Assembly: GCF_020509005.1 (NCBI RefSeq)
Contig: NC_063012.1
Coordinates: 3,286,001 to 3,350,000, forward strand
Direction: 5' to 3'
DNA length: 64,000 nt
From: Fulvia fulva
Taxonomy: Eukaryota; Ascomycota; Dothideomycetes; Mycosphaerellales; Mycosphaerellaceae
Part shown: positions 24,601-34,054 of the stretch, in pieces
Numbering within the stretch: position 1 is the first letter of the stretch
How the letters are laid out: every line of letters starts with the position of its first letter
Translations under genes and position numbers: made by a program
Notes under the pieces: model-generated
The model's database searches: none
What the model was told of the DNA's origin: nothing
The model's input: the letters and a program-made list of their open reading frames with translations, nothing else

Positions 24601-26189
24601 TACGCGCTGTTTGCAGCCTTTGTGCCGTCGATCATACACTGCCTAGAGCTTCAACTTTCAGCTTCCAGCGTTTGCCAATCAGTCCTACACGATGTTGGAC
24701 TCAACGACACAAGTCTCGTGCTCGAGGCAATCACCGCGCCAGGTGCGAACGAAGCTGTAGACTACAATCGACTTGAGTACTTGGGTGACAGCATACTCAA
24801 GCACTGCACAGAGCTTGAGGTCGTTTCTCAGCATATCAATTGGCCAGAAGCATATCTGTCAGTGGACCGAGACAGAATCGTTCGGAACAGCAATCTTGCA
24901 GCGGCTGCTCTCGCCATAGGTCTAGACAAGTTCATCATCACGAAGCCATTCACCGGAAGCAAGTGGCGTCCACCAGTGGTCGAGGAGATTCTAGCTCAAA
25001 CACCAGGGAAACGGTCTATGTCGACCAAGACGCTGGCAGATGTAGTCGAGGCACTCATTGGCGCCGCATACGTCGACGGAGGAATCGTCAAGGCCCAGAA
25101 ATGCATTGAAACTCTCCTACCAACCGAAACATGGCACCCTCCGGCACATTGCTTCGACCTACTCATCCAGGAACCACGACCTACGCCCGTCAAGAATCTG
25201 GACCTCTTGCAGCACCTCATAGGCCATGACTTCACTCATACGACTCTCCTCGTGGAAGCAATCACCCACGTGTCCTTCCCATACAACCGGACGGGCCTCT
25301 CATACGAGCGTCTCGAATTCCTCGGCGATAGCGTTCTGGACATGGTCATCATTCCCAAGCTCTTCTCGCACTCTCGGAAGCTGAAACATTGGGAATTGCA
25401 CCGTATCCACGAAGCCCTGGTCAATAGTCATTTTCTAGGGTATTGCTGTATGCGGTACGCCATGGATGACGATGTGGTCGATGTCGTGCCTGCCTCTGAT
25501 CCGGGGGAGTATAAGACCATCAGATCCTCCCGCCAAGTCCACTTACATGACTTCCTTCGAGCAGGAGCGCAGCTGGTTCCTATACGCCGCAAATCTGTGG
25601 AACTCTTCGAGAAAATGCGAGAGGGGATCGATCACGCGCTGGAGCACAGTGATGAGTATCCCTGGTGCTCATTCGTCACTCTCAATCCACCCAAGCTGTT
25701 CTGCGACTTGGTGGAGTCCGTGCTTGGAGCCATCTTCATCGATACACGAGGAGACCTGGACGCGTGTGAAGCCTTCGTGGACAAACTTGGGATTTTGCGG
25801 CACATGCGTCGAATTCTCGATGCTCACGTCGAGACGTTCTCGCCGAAAGAGCGGATTGGCGTTGTAGCGGACCACGAGGCTGTCAAATATACCAACGGGC
25901 GAGTGGAGGACGAGCTTGGGAAGAAGAGCTTCAGTTGCACTCTGAAGGTCGGGGAGAAGGAAGTTGTCACAGTGACTGGGTGTCACAGTAAAGACGAGGC
26001 AGAGGTTAAGGTCAGTGTCGTGATGTTCAATGATCCTCTGATGATACAGCTAACACTCAGTAGGCTGCACATCGAGCTTGTGCAATCCTAGGAGGATCTG
26101 AAGGCACCGAAGCACGTCGGAAGAAGAGGAAACTGGCGGTCAAAGTGGACGATCTTGACGCGGCCTTTTGTAATGGTGAAGAGCAGTGA
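21659..26189 (+). CDS. dcl2: Dicer-like RNase III, DCL2 type
   Basis: Seven exons, 21659-21751, 21811-21888, 21960-22212, 22265-22406, 22453-23037, 23103-26010 and 26064-26189, give 1394 residues, the usual size of fungal DCL2. It cuts double-stranded RNA into small RNAs for silencing and antiviral defence. Domains in order: DExD/H helicase with MDTGSGKT (32-39), DEAH (140-143) and motif [10 protein letters not shown] (481-488); a Dicer dimerisation domain (about 530-620); RNase IIIa with LEYLGDS (941-947); RNase IIIb with LEFLGDS (1121-1127); and a short degenerate dsRNA-binding tail. No PAZ domain is obvious, as is usual for DCL2. All key motifs are intact, so the gene looks functional. The introns cluster in the first 1.5 kb and are tiny (46-71 bases). 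The stop lies 125 bases from the convergent proteasome gene. Confidence 0.95.
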
Positions 26190-26314
26190 GCGCCATCAAG
26201 GAACTCCATCTCGTTCGTTACCCGCAGTGGTGGCAGCTATATCATACACGCATGCCCGCTTCTCTAACGGACGATGGCGCTTCCGTGGCGCCGTTTATGG
26301 TCATCGATCGTATA

Positions 26315-27320
26315 CTACAAGTTGGTGAGGTAATCCTCAATTTCCTGAGGGCTTAGCTTCCGGAACCTTGGGCCAACGGCGCCTGGGTGAGTGTTAGCTT
26401 TCACGTCCTTTCTCCGCTTGGCCATGCGATGCTTACCTTCAACACCTTCGTAGCCTAAAAGCTCGTTTGCTGGTGGTCCGACGATGCCAATCTCGACGGT
26501 GTCTCCGTTCATTTCACCTTCAATCGTCTCTTTCAGCGTCAGAAGCGCAATGTGAACTGCGTCTTCCAGCTCTAGACCCTCCGTATACCGCTTCTCCAGG
26601 AACGTCTTCGCACTCGTCGCGCTCTTGCCGATAGCTGTGGCCTTCCACGGGAAGTAGCTGCCGCTTGGGTCGACCTGGTACAGTCTAGGTCCGCCCTTGA
26701 GCACGCCACCTGTCTTGCTGGTCTTCTTCTTCTTCTCGGTGTCTAGCTCCATACCTTCTGCTACCTGCTTCGCCTCATGCTCTGGCTCGATGCCCTCGTC
26801 CCAGCCTGCAATCAACAAGCTCACGCCGTACGGCCGCACACCTCCACTCTGTGTCGCCTCTTGCATGACTCGCGCCACGTCTTGGACCAATATCCGTGTG
26901 GGTGGGTACTCGTTGTATATCCGCTTGTAGCCTGTGTGGCTGACTTTGCGCGCCTTGTCGACCAGCACGCGGTAGTCTGGACCCATGCCGGAGTAGACCA
27001 TGCCGATGTTGGGTGTGACGAGCGAGACCTTGGATGATGAGCCGGCGTCGATGAGCGGTGTGGAGGACTTCTTTTCGGTGGCGAGGACGATGCCGTTGGC
27101 AGCCTTGATGCCGAGTGATGTTACACCCTGGTTGACTGCGTTGAGCGCATATTCTGGGGAGTTGTTAGTTGGGGAGATTTCTGGTGGCCATTACAAGGGA
27201 CCGTACCGATCTGGACCAGCTTTCCGCTATGATCAATTAGTCTACGTGTAATGCAATTTGTGCTAGGCCGTCATACCTGGGCGAGAAGGTGGTGAGGGAG
27301 AACGAGTATCGGTCGGCCAT
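26315..27320 (-). CDS. PRE8: 20S proteasome subunit alpha-2
   Basis: Minus-strand exons 27277-27320, 27207-27226, 27154-free exon 26437-27153 and 26315-26382 give 282 residues. The N-terminus [18 protein letters not shown] followed by QIEYA is the alpha-type signature (gate of the 20S core). The ATG at 27001 is internal. A 54-base intron at 26383-26436 (GTAAGC, GCTAAC, CCAG) has no stop and keeps frame. Removing it restores the fungal C-terminus [24 protein letters not shown] charged loop after GWDEGIEPE (about residues 145-175) is longer than in animal PSMA2, as in other filamentous fungi. The second exon is only 20 bases. It is a structural subunit without a catalytic Thr and acts in protein turnover in cytosol and nucleus. 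Confidence 0.94.
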
Positions 27321-27784
27321 GGTGGCCTAGGGTGAGGTATTGGTTGATGGATCGATTGGCGGTGATGTCGAGTTTGATGCGTGACTTGCGATGCAGCTTT
27401 CGGTGTGGTTGTGGTATCGAGTCGTTGATTTGTTTGAAGTCAGTAGCAAGTCGGTGATGGAGATGGAGCTCTCGAAACGACAAGGCGACGGCTGCTGTAC
27501 GCGTGCAACTAGCTTCCGCCGGCTCATCCCGCGTTCTGCTCCTCACTTCCACTACCTCCTCCCGTCTTGTGGCTTCGCTGTTCTTTCCAGCCCATGCTCA
27601 CGCGAGCAACACATGTAGCTTTGCCTGAGCATCATAAGCACATGCTTTGTTCCGCACTTGCTCGACCATGCGCGTACTTCTCTGTATCCATTCAGCAGAG
27701 CATTATCGACATACATAAGACAAGTATCTTGCTACCAAACCCTCATCATAGATTCAAGCAGGACCTTCTCTACCACCACAGACA
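27321..27784. other. Divergent promoter, proteasome alpha-2 and RING-CH gene
   Basis: 464 bases between two divergent start codons. No classical proteasome control element (GGTGGCAAA) was found by eye. No other gene seen. Confidence 0.5.
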
Positions 27785-28717
27785 ATGGCCGCATACACAA
27801 GTGGCGCCAGCTGGTCGTTCGACAATATCCTAGGCTCATTTGAGTCCGACATACCACCCACAACGAGCAATACCACAGCGAGTGACACCACAGCGAACGA
27901 CACAGCAGACAGTACTGCCCCTCCTCCACCGGGAGAGCCGCAGCCAAAGCGAAGACGCACACACTATGCTCCGCGAAAGTGTCGGATATGCCTCGAGGAG
28001 GTCAACGCTACGTTCCCCGACGTCTCCGACTCTGCATTGCCCGCCTCGATGCAGTCTGCACCGCGCCCAGTTTACGAGAGCGAAGAAGGCGGACGCTTAC
28101 TAAGTCCTTGCAAATGCAAAGGCAGTCAAAAGTACGTCCATGAGGAGTGCCTGGGGGCCTGGCGTCGAGCAGATCCAACACAGAAAAGGAACTACTGGGA
28201 GTGCCCAACCTGTCGATATCGCTACAACATACAACGCTTGAATTGGTCGGCATGGATCAGCAGCACCACCGCGCAGCTGGCTCTCACCATCTTCATCTTC
28301 GTCGTCTCCACCTTCATCCTGGGCTTTTTCGCCGATCCGATCATCAATCTGTACCTCGCGCCAGTCGATACAATTGTATCCGGAGACATTGTCCCGACCA
28401 TCGAGCCCACCACTTGGGCTGAACACATGGCCAAAGGTTTTGCTTCCCTCGGGCTGCTTGGCTTTGCCAAGTATATGCTGAGCTCACCCTTTCAGTGGTT
28501 CAGATTTGGTGGCGGAAACAGATATGGTCGCAACACAGCTGGTAGTGGCAGGGATCGGCTGCAGCAAATCAGCTGGATCACCTTGGCCATCGGCATTTCG
28601 ACCATCGCTTATGCTGTGTGGAAGGGCGTCCGGGCATGGAGTCGCCGAAAGCTTCGGCAGGCTGGCGAGCGTGTTATGGATGTGCCTGGAGCTGAGGACG
28701 ATGATGACGAAGACTGA
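27785..28717 (+). CDS. RING-CH (MARCH-type) membrane ubiquitin ligase
   Basis: A single exon gives 310 residues. A Ser/Thr-rich N-terminus and a KRRR stretch precede a C4HC3 RING-CH finger: C66, C69, C109, C111, H119, C122, C140, C143. The finger includes the typical SPCKCKGS, VHEECLGAW and YWECPTCRYRY blocks. The first loop is long, about 39 residues between C69 and C109. Hydrophobic segments follow at about 162-182, 214-231 and 263-280, and the tail is acidic. Such proteins (yeast Ssm4/Doa10 and Tul1 relatives, animal MARCH) transfer ubiquitin to membrane proteins. The compartment cannot be fixed from sequence. It diverges from the proteasome alpha-2 gene, a suggestive but unproven functional neighbour. 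Confidence 0.9.
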   Translation: MAAYTSGASWSFDNILGSFESDIPPTTSNTTASDTTANDTADSTAPPPPGEPQPKRRRTHYAPRKCRICLEEVNATFPDVSDSALPASMQSAPRPVYESEEGGRLLSPCKCKGSQKYVHEECLGAWRRADPTQKRNYWECPTCRYRYNIQRLNWSAWISSTTAQLALTIFIFVVSTFILGFFADPIINLYLAPVDTIVSGDIVPTIEPTTWAEHMAKGFASLGLLGFAKYMLSSPFQWFRFGGGNRYGRNTAGSGRDRLQQISWITLAIGISTIAYAVWKGVRAWSRRKLRQAGERVMDVPGAEDDDDED

Positions 28718-29152
28718 TGACCACGACAGTAATGCATGCCAGTGACCACAGAATCTGTTCATCCTGCTTCACCCGCCACATTGACCATGTAAGTCACGTC
28801 TTCGGATGCTCTCCAATCATTCGCATGCGACCTCTCACCACCCCCTTCGGAGCAATGCTTCACCGCACTACTTTAAATTGGCACTACCCCCTCCACCGAG
28901 GCTTCAGTGGCGTGACAACGTGTCAGTGTGCGAAAATGGAACCTGCTGGCGGGTCGCTCGTGTCTTGGACGTTATGTTCAGGGCGCAAAAAGCACCGTCT
29001 TGCAATTCGTCAATTCATGACGATCGCTGCTCACTCGCAAGAGATTGATAATGAGCTTCGTGGTTATCGATTGATTTGACACAGTCATAACTCGGGATCA
29101 TTGCGCCTGCGCGCATGACTCAAGCTGTGGCGATGTTCGCGGTGCTCTCGAA
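28718..29152. other. Intergenic between convergent genes
   Basis: Contains the 3' ends of the RING-CH gene and of the minus-strand coiled-coil gene. No gene seen. Confidence 0.5.
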
Positions 29153-30607
29153 TCAGCCACACAGCACTCTCGACTTGACGACAATGTTCGACATGTCCAT
29201 CTTGTTGCCATCCTGGTCGCCGTGCTTGATGACACATGGCCAGACTGCACAACGAATGCCATTCAGCGCGGAGCAGTCGTCTTCCACAGAGACATCTTCC
29301 ATGACCAGAGGATCAAACATCGCCCCTGGAGGCGGCAGAGTAAAGTCATATCGAGGACGCTGCACTCGAAAGAGATGTGCTAAAGATATTGCGCGCTTAA
29401 GAATGGCGCCAAGTGAAGCAATCCGTGCTTCCGACTCTTCAGCCTCTGTCAATGTATTCAGAGCATTGCATATGTTCTTGGACATGCTATGGGATGCAGA
29501 TTCGACCGCTTGCTTCATCTCATCGCCTTTGCACTGTCGAAGGGCATCAACAGTCATTGCGCGCCATCTGTTGAAAGCAATCGGCGAGAGCACCTCTGGC
29601 ATGGCCTCCATCGCCATTCTGATGCCTTGGCTCCACTTGGGCTGGGTTGGGATCCCAAACAGTAGCGGATCGTCGAATACTTTCATCATGTAGCATGCGA
29701 CTGTGGCTTGGAAGGCTGCCAGTCTGATGGAAGTGTCAAAGCGCTCGAAGATAGGCTTTAGGTAGTCCACATGCCTGCCATCCGCTATGCGAGAAAGCCG
29801 CGCGCACATTGCTCCAGCACCGGCCTCTGTCTTCTTCATCTTGCGAAAGTTGTTGACGATCCAATTTTGTGTTTCGTGAAAGAATTTGGAGAACTCTTGA
29901 GCCAATGTAGAGTCCGATGTTTGATGTTCTATTCTCGTAGCTGCTGAAATGCCCTTCTTCAGCTCTGATAGCTGGCGCTGCAGATTCCTTGCTCCCTCCT
30001 GGGCCTGGTCTTTTTCGCGGTGCAGATGGTCGCACTGTCTCTCTATTTCCAGCTGCCACTCGGCATCCTGCTTGGCTAGCTTGTCCTGGAATGCCTCGAT
30101 CTCGTCCTCAAGCCCTGTGCATTTCTCTTCGTATGCCTGCCGCAGCTCCTCTTCCTTGATCATGTTGGCCTCATGCTCTTCTTTCAGTCTTGCGATTTCC
30201 AGCTCATGGTCCTCAATCAATTTCGTAAGTTCCATGTCATGTCGCTCCTTCAAGTTCGCGACTTCCGCTTCCTGCTCTTTACTTCTCGTTGACATCCTCT
30301 CCAACTGTCCGATAGTGCCCGTGGGCGGCACATAACCCGAATCATCGTCAATCTGCTTCTCGAAGGCAGCTCTCAGATTCGCGATCTTACTGCCTGTCCG
30401 CCGCAGTCCATCCCGAGTCTCTGTCGATGTTGGACTAGGGTCTCCTTCGCCTGTCATTTGATGCACGTGCTCGTCTGACGGAACGACCTCTAGGCGCTGC
30501 CGCGAATGCAGTTGGCCGCCTGCATCGCCAATGGCCCGGTCGTCAAGCTCTCCCTGAGGAGCAGGAGCATTCCGCGCCTCAGTTGCCACCGCGCTGTTCG
30601 ACACCAT
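29153..30607 (-). CDS. Unknown coiled-coil protein
   Basis: A single exon of 484 residues. The start is ATG at 30607, since codons upstream in frame lack an ATG. Residues 1-85 are polar and likely disordered. About 95-230 is a strongly charged coiled coil rich in Glu, Lys, Leu and Gln, with runs such as HDMELTKLIEDHELEIARL. The C-terminal 250 residues look helical and globular, with many Met, Ala and Trp. I do not recognise a named domain. It may be a structural or scaffold protein. Its start faces that of the Hsp70-like gene across 750 bases, so the two could be co-regulated. Confidence 0.8.
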   Translation of the reverse strand: MVSNSAVATEARNAPAPQGELDDRAIGDAGGQLHSRQRLEVVPSDEHVHQMTGEGDPSPTSTETRDGLRRTGSKIANLRAAFEKQIDDDSGYVPPTGTIGQLERMSTRSKEQEAEVANLKERHDMELTKLIEDHELEIARLKEEHEANMIKEEELRQAYEEKCTGLEDEIEAFQDKLAKQDAEWQLEIERQCDHLHREKDQAQEGARNLQRQLSELKKGISAATRIEHQTSDSTLAQEFSKFFHETQNWIVNNFRKMKKTEAGAGAMCARLSRIADGRHVDYLKPIFERFDTSIRLAAFQATVACYMMKVFDDPLLFGIPTQPKWSQGIRMAMEAMPEVLSPIAFNRWRAMTVDALRQCKGDEMKQAVESASHSMSKNICNALNTLTEAEESEARIASLGAILKRAISLAHLFRVQRPRYDFTLPPPGAMFDPLVMEDVSVEDDCSALNGIRCAVWPCVIKHGDQDGNKMDMSNIVVKSRVLCG

Positions 30608-31357
30608 GGCAAGCACCCTCTGAGCATCTCACATCTATTGCAACGTTTCCACGACTACAGTAAGAGCGAGGATGGAGCGTTCAGTTGCATCTTCAAGATG
30701 AAGCAGCTGCAGGGAATGGTGACCACCAGCCACACTCCTTCGCTTCAGCGGTGTTTTCGCCAGTGGAAGGGACTCAATGACTGGACGAAAGACTAGCTAA
30801 TGATGTGGAGTATACAATCAAAGCAGCACAAGGTGCATTCATCAGCGAGCCGCGACATGTTTGAAGCGAGACAACGCCCGGCCCGGTCGCCAGGTCTCGG
30901 TGGCAGGAGAGTTCGTGAGTTCCACGAACATGGAGAACTCGGAAGTCCAGCTTCCACCCCTGCACCTGGAACTGGAAGCCGCCCGTGGAAGCAACGATTC
31001 GCTTGCGCACACCACCTGCGAAGCGTCACCCGAACCGCACAGAGGGCGGATGCTAGGCACTTTCAGCCCACGAAACGCTTCGAGTCAATGCCAGTCTTAT
31101 AGAAGTCCATGCTGCGCCTGACCATCCGACCCTCGTTGTTCGTGGACACTGTCAATGAGTAGAGCTTTCGAAGCATTTTCACCTTCTTTACTCTCGGCCA
31201 CAGCCTCTGGAGCAGCAGCAAGTTTCGAACAAATTTACGGATACACAGGCGTGCCAGATCTCCATTGAAAGCATGGTGCGCTGACATCGTAGCACATCGT
31301 AATCGCCATACCAGGCAACTGGCCGTTGATCCTGTCACGCGAGCGAAGCGCTTCCCA
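30608..31357. other. Divergent promoter region
   Basis: Lies between the coiled-coil gene (minus) and the Hsp70-like gene (plus). Frames on both strands overlap and none is supported. Confidence 0.5.
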
Positions 31358-33822
31358 ATGACAAGCAATGAAGACACTAGCCAAGGAGCATCAACGATGA
31401 ATGGTACCTCTATCGACTCTATCGAGAGTAATGTAGCTGCGTTATCGCTGGTCGAGGATGCCAATCGCTCGAAGCCTGTCGAGGACAGGCTCATTGTTGG
31501 AGTCGACTTTGGGACAACGGTACGTACTTGGAGGCACTATGCATCGAGCAGTGGTTTAGAATATGGCGCAGTGTGCGAGAAATGTGCTGCACGATGCGCT
31601 TCACTCCACATTCTGCATCATAGGCTAAGGCGCTGCGACACGCTTCATGAGTATGGCTGACACCCCTCTGTTCGTAGTACAGGTAAGAATGCCTAGCTGT
31701 TCGCGCTACTCAGCCCCCTCGGACGTCGAGGACCACAATGCGAGCTTTTTCACCCCTACAACGCACGGCTAACAGATTTGGTGTCCAGTGGAGTGGCGGC
31801 GGTATACAGCGCAACTCCAGACGATATCGACATAATCAAGACCTGGCCCGGCGGAAATGGCATCACGTCAGACAAAGTACCTACGGAAATCGCGTTCTAT
31901 GAGATACCTCCTGAGACCGCAAGCGCAACGAAAGCGAGTGTTGCAGAGGGACAAGCAGCAGATGGACCGGCGCAAAGGCAGATCAAATGGGGCTTCCAGT
32001 TCAAGCCTGAGGATCCTCGACTGCGCTGCATTAAGCTGTTCCTCGACCGCAATCAGAAGCTACCGCACTTTGTTAGTCCACTGGAGACGGCTGCTCAGCT
32101 GAGGAAGTGCGGACGTACTGTAATGGATGCCGTGACCGAGTACCTTATCAAGATTTACGAACACACCATCGAGACAATGACGAGGAGGTACGGTGAAGGC
32201 TTTATCAAGACTACGAAAGTCGACTTCGTCCTGACTGTTCCGGCCGTCTGGTCTGACGCTGCGAAAAATGCGACACTACAGGCCGCAGAAAGAGCAGGGA
32301 TGGGCAGCAGACATGAGTTGAAGCTCATAAGTGAGCCTGAAGCTGCGGCAGTCTACACCCTCAAGACAATACAACCGAACGGGCTGAAAGTCGGCGATAA
32401 CTTTGTGGTATGCGATGCCGGTGGTGGTACCGTCGATCTCATAGCATACAAGGTGACGCAGGTCTTTCCGCTCCGCGTTGAAGAGAGCGCGGTTGGTACG
32501 GGCGGATTGTGCGGTTCAGCATTTCTCAACTACCGATTCGAGGACCATGTCAAGCAACGTATCGGCCAGGAGCGTTGGACCAACATGAGAGAAAAGAAGC
32601 CAAAGACGTGGATGATGGGCTTGAAGGTAAGCACTGAAGGGTAGAAGGCATCGTCTGTCTCAGACATGCCTGTCACCATCCGCTAAGACATTACCACGTG
32701 AGTCTCGAGTATAGCTAACACCCTTCTGTTTGGCAGTATTTTGAGGAGTTTGTGAAGCGCAACTTCAACGAAGAGGAGCATTCTGAGGTAGGTACTGGAG
32801 GGCATACTCTATGCAAGATACGACTGTGTTCCACCCCCTGCTCAGCACAGCTAGCAAACGATCGCCATGGCATTCTCGAATACGGCTAACATTGCGAGTA
32901 GGTGAATGTCCCTTTCCCTGGCTTGCCCGACGACGAGGAGGCTGGATTGGACAGCGGCTTCCTCGTGATGACCTCAGAGCAGGTGAAATCCATCTTTGAA
33001 CCTATCATCAATGAGCTCATCAGCCTAGTCGAAGGCCAGGTAGAGGCCATTCGGGAGAAAGGAGGCAATGTCTCCGGCATCATACTGGTCGGTGGCTTCG
33101 GACAGTCCAACCATCTTTACACGCGATTGAAGCAACACTTCAATACCGCTCCGCCCCCGCAATACAGCGAAACTCCTACTCACACAGCCGCATTGGCCAC
33201 TCAACAGAGCGTGGAAGTCCTACAGCCATTGCACGCATGGACAGCTGTGGTGCGTGGCGCGGTACTGAGAGGAGTAGAAGGCAGTCTCGTGGAGAAGCGG
33301 AGAAGTCGTTGGCACTACGGGACGAGCTACGCGACGGTTTTCGATGAGGCAAAACATCCCATGAGTGACCGCTACTGGAGTCCGCTGTGGGAGAGATGGA
33401 TGGTGGCAGATCGTATGCAATGGCACATCTCGAAGGCAAGTTTGACCTCAATACTGTGCAATGTGACTGTCAATGCTAACGAGTGTTAGGGAACACCCAT
33501 CTCTGCAGACCAGCCGATCTCTTTCCACTACACACGGAACTTCAGGCCAGGCCAGTCGCTGGTTGTTGAAGATGATCTGATCGGATGCGAGAGCGATGCA
33601 GCACCTGATGCGTGGAACAAGGACCTTATCAAGGTATGTACACTGACCACGGATCTTAACGCCGTACCGAAAGGGCTGTTCACTCGCTTGACAACGACGA
33701 AGAGCGTGGAGTTTGACAATCTCGACTTCGAGCTGCATATGATGATCAAGAGTGCCAACTTGGTGTTCGAGCTGAGAGTTGATGGCATCAAGTACGGCGA
33801 AGTGAAGGCCGACTTTGCGTAG
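31358..33822 (+). CDS. Hsp70-like ATPase-domain protein with a 5-base microexon
   Basis: Six exons, 31358-31519, 31678-31682, 31789-32626, 32737-32787, 32902-33435 and 33490-33822, give 640 residues. The phosphate-loop motif DFGTTYSGVA (50-59) is complete only if the 5-base exon TACAG is used. Further actin/Hsp70-fold motifs are DFVLTVPAVWSD, ISEPEAAAVY, VCDAGGGTVDL and ILVGGFGQSNHL. The canonical Hsp70 peptide-binding domain is not evident. The tail ends in a beta-rich segment typical of the fungal Hsp70-like family expanded in Pezizomycotina, whose role is mostly unknown. The intron at 33436-33489 starts with GC (AAG|GCAAGT), a known minor donor. The introns at 31520, 32627 and 32788 are 110-158 bases long and resemble each other at both ends. 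Confidence 0.9.
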
Positions 33823-34054
33823 CAAGTAGTGTATGACGGGATATACGTGAACAAATGCGATGTTCACCTACATATGGATATGCACGCACTTTATGTTTCG
33901 CGTTCCTAGCGTGTGTTTGGCGCGTCGCGCTTTCCAAACCACAGGGTCTCGGAGCCTTCAGTCGCCTCCCGCTTGCGCCTGGCCTTTCCTTCTAGACTTC
34001 AGTCCTCCTCCGATACAACTCCACCACCGCAATATAGTGTTGCATATCGCCAGC

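Noticed and set aside
26315..27001. ATG at 27001 as start of the proteasome subunit
   Set aside because: It would remove the alpha-type N-terminal signature. Three upstream exons with good splice sites supply it.
31776..31790. Single-intron model for the Hsp70-like 5' end
   Set aside because: It needs a weak GTACTT donor and inserts residues into the invariant DFGTT-SGVA loop. The microexon model keeps the motif and uses better splice sites.
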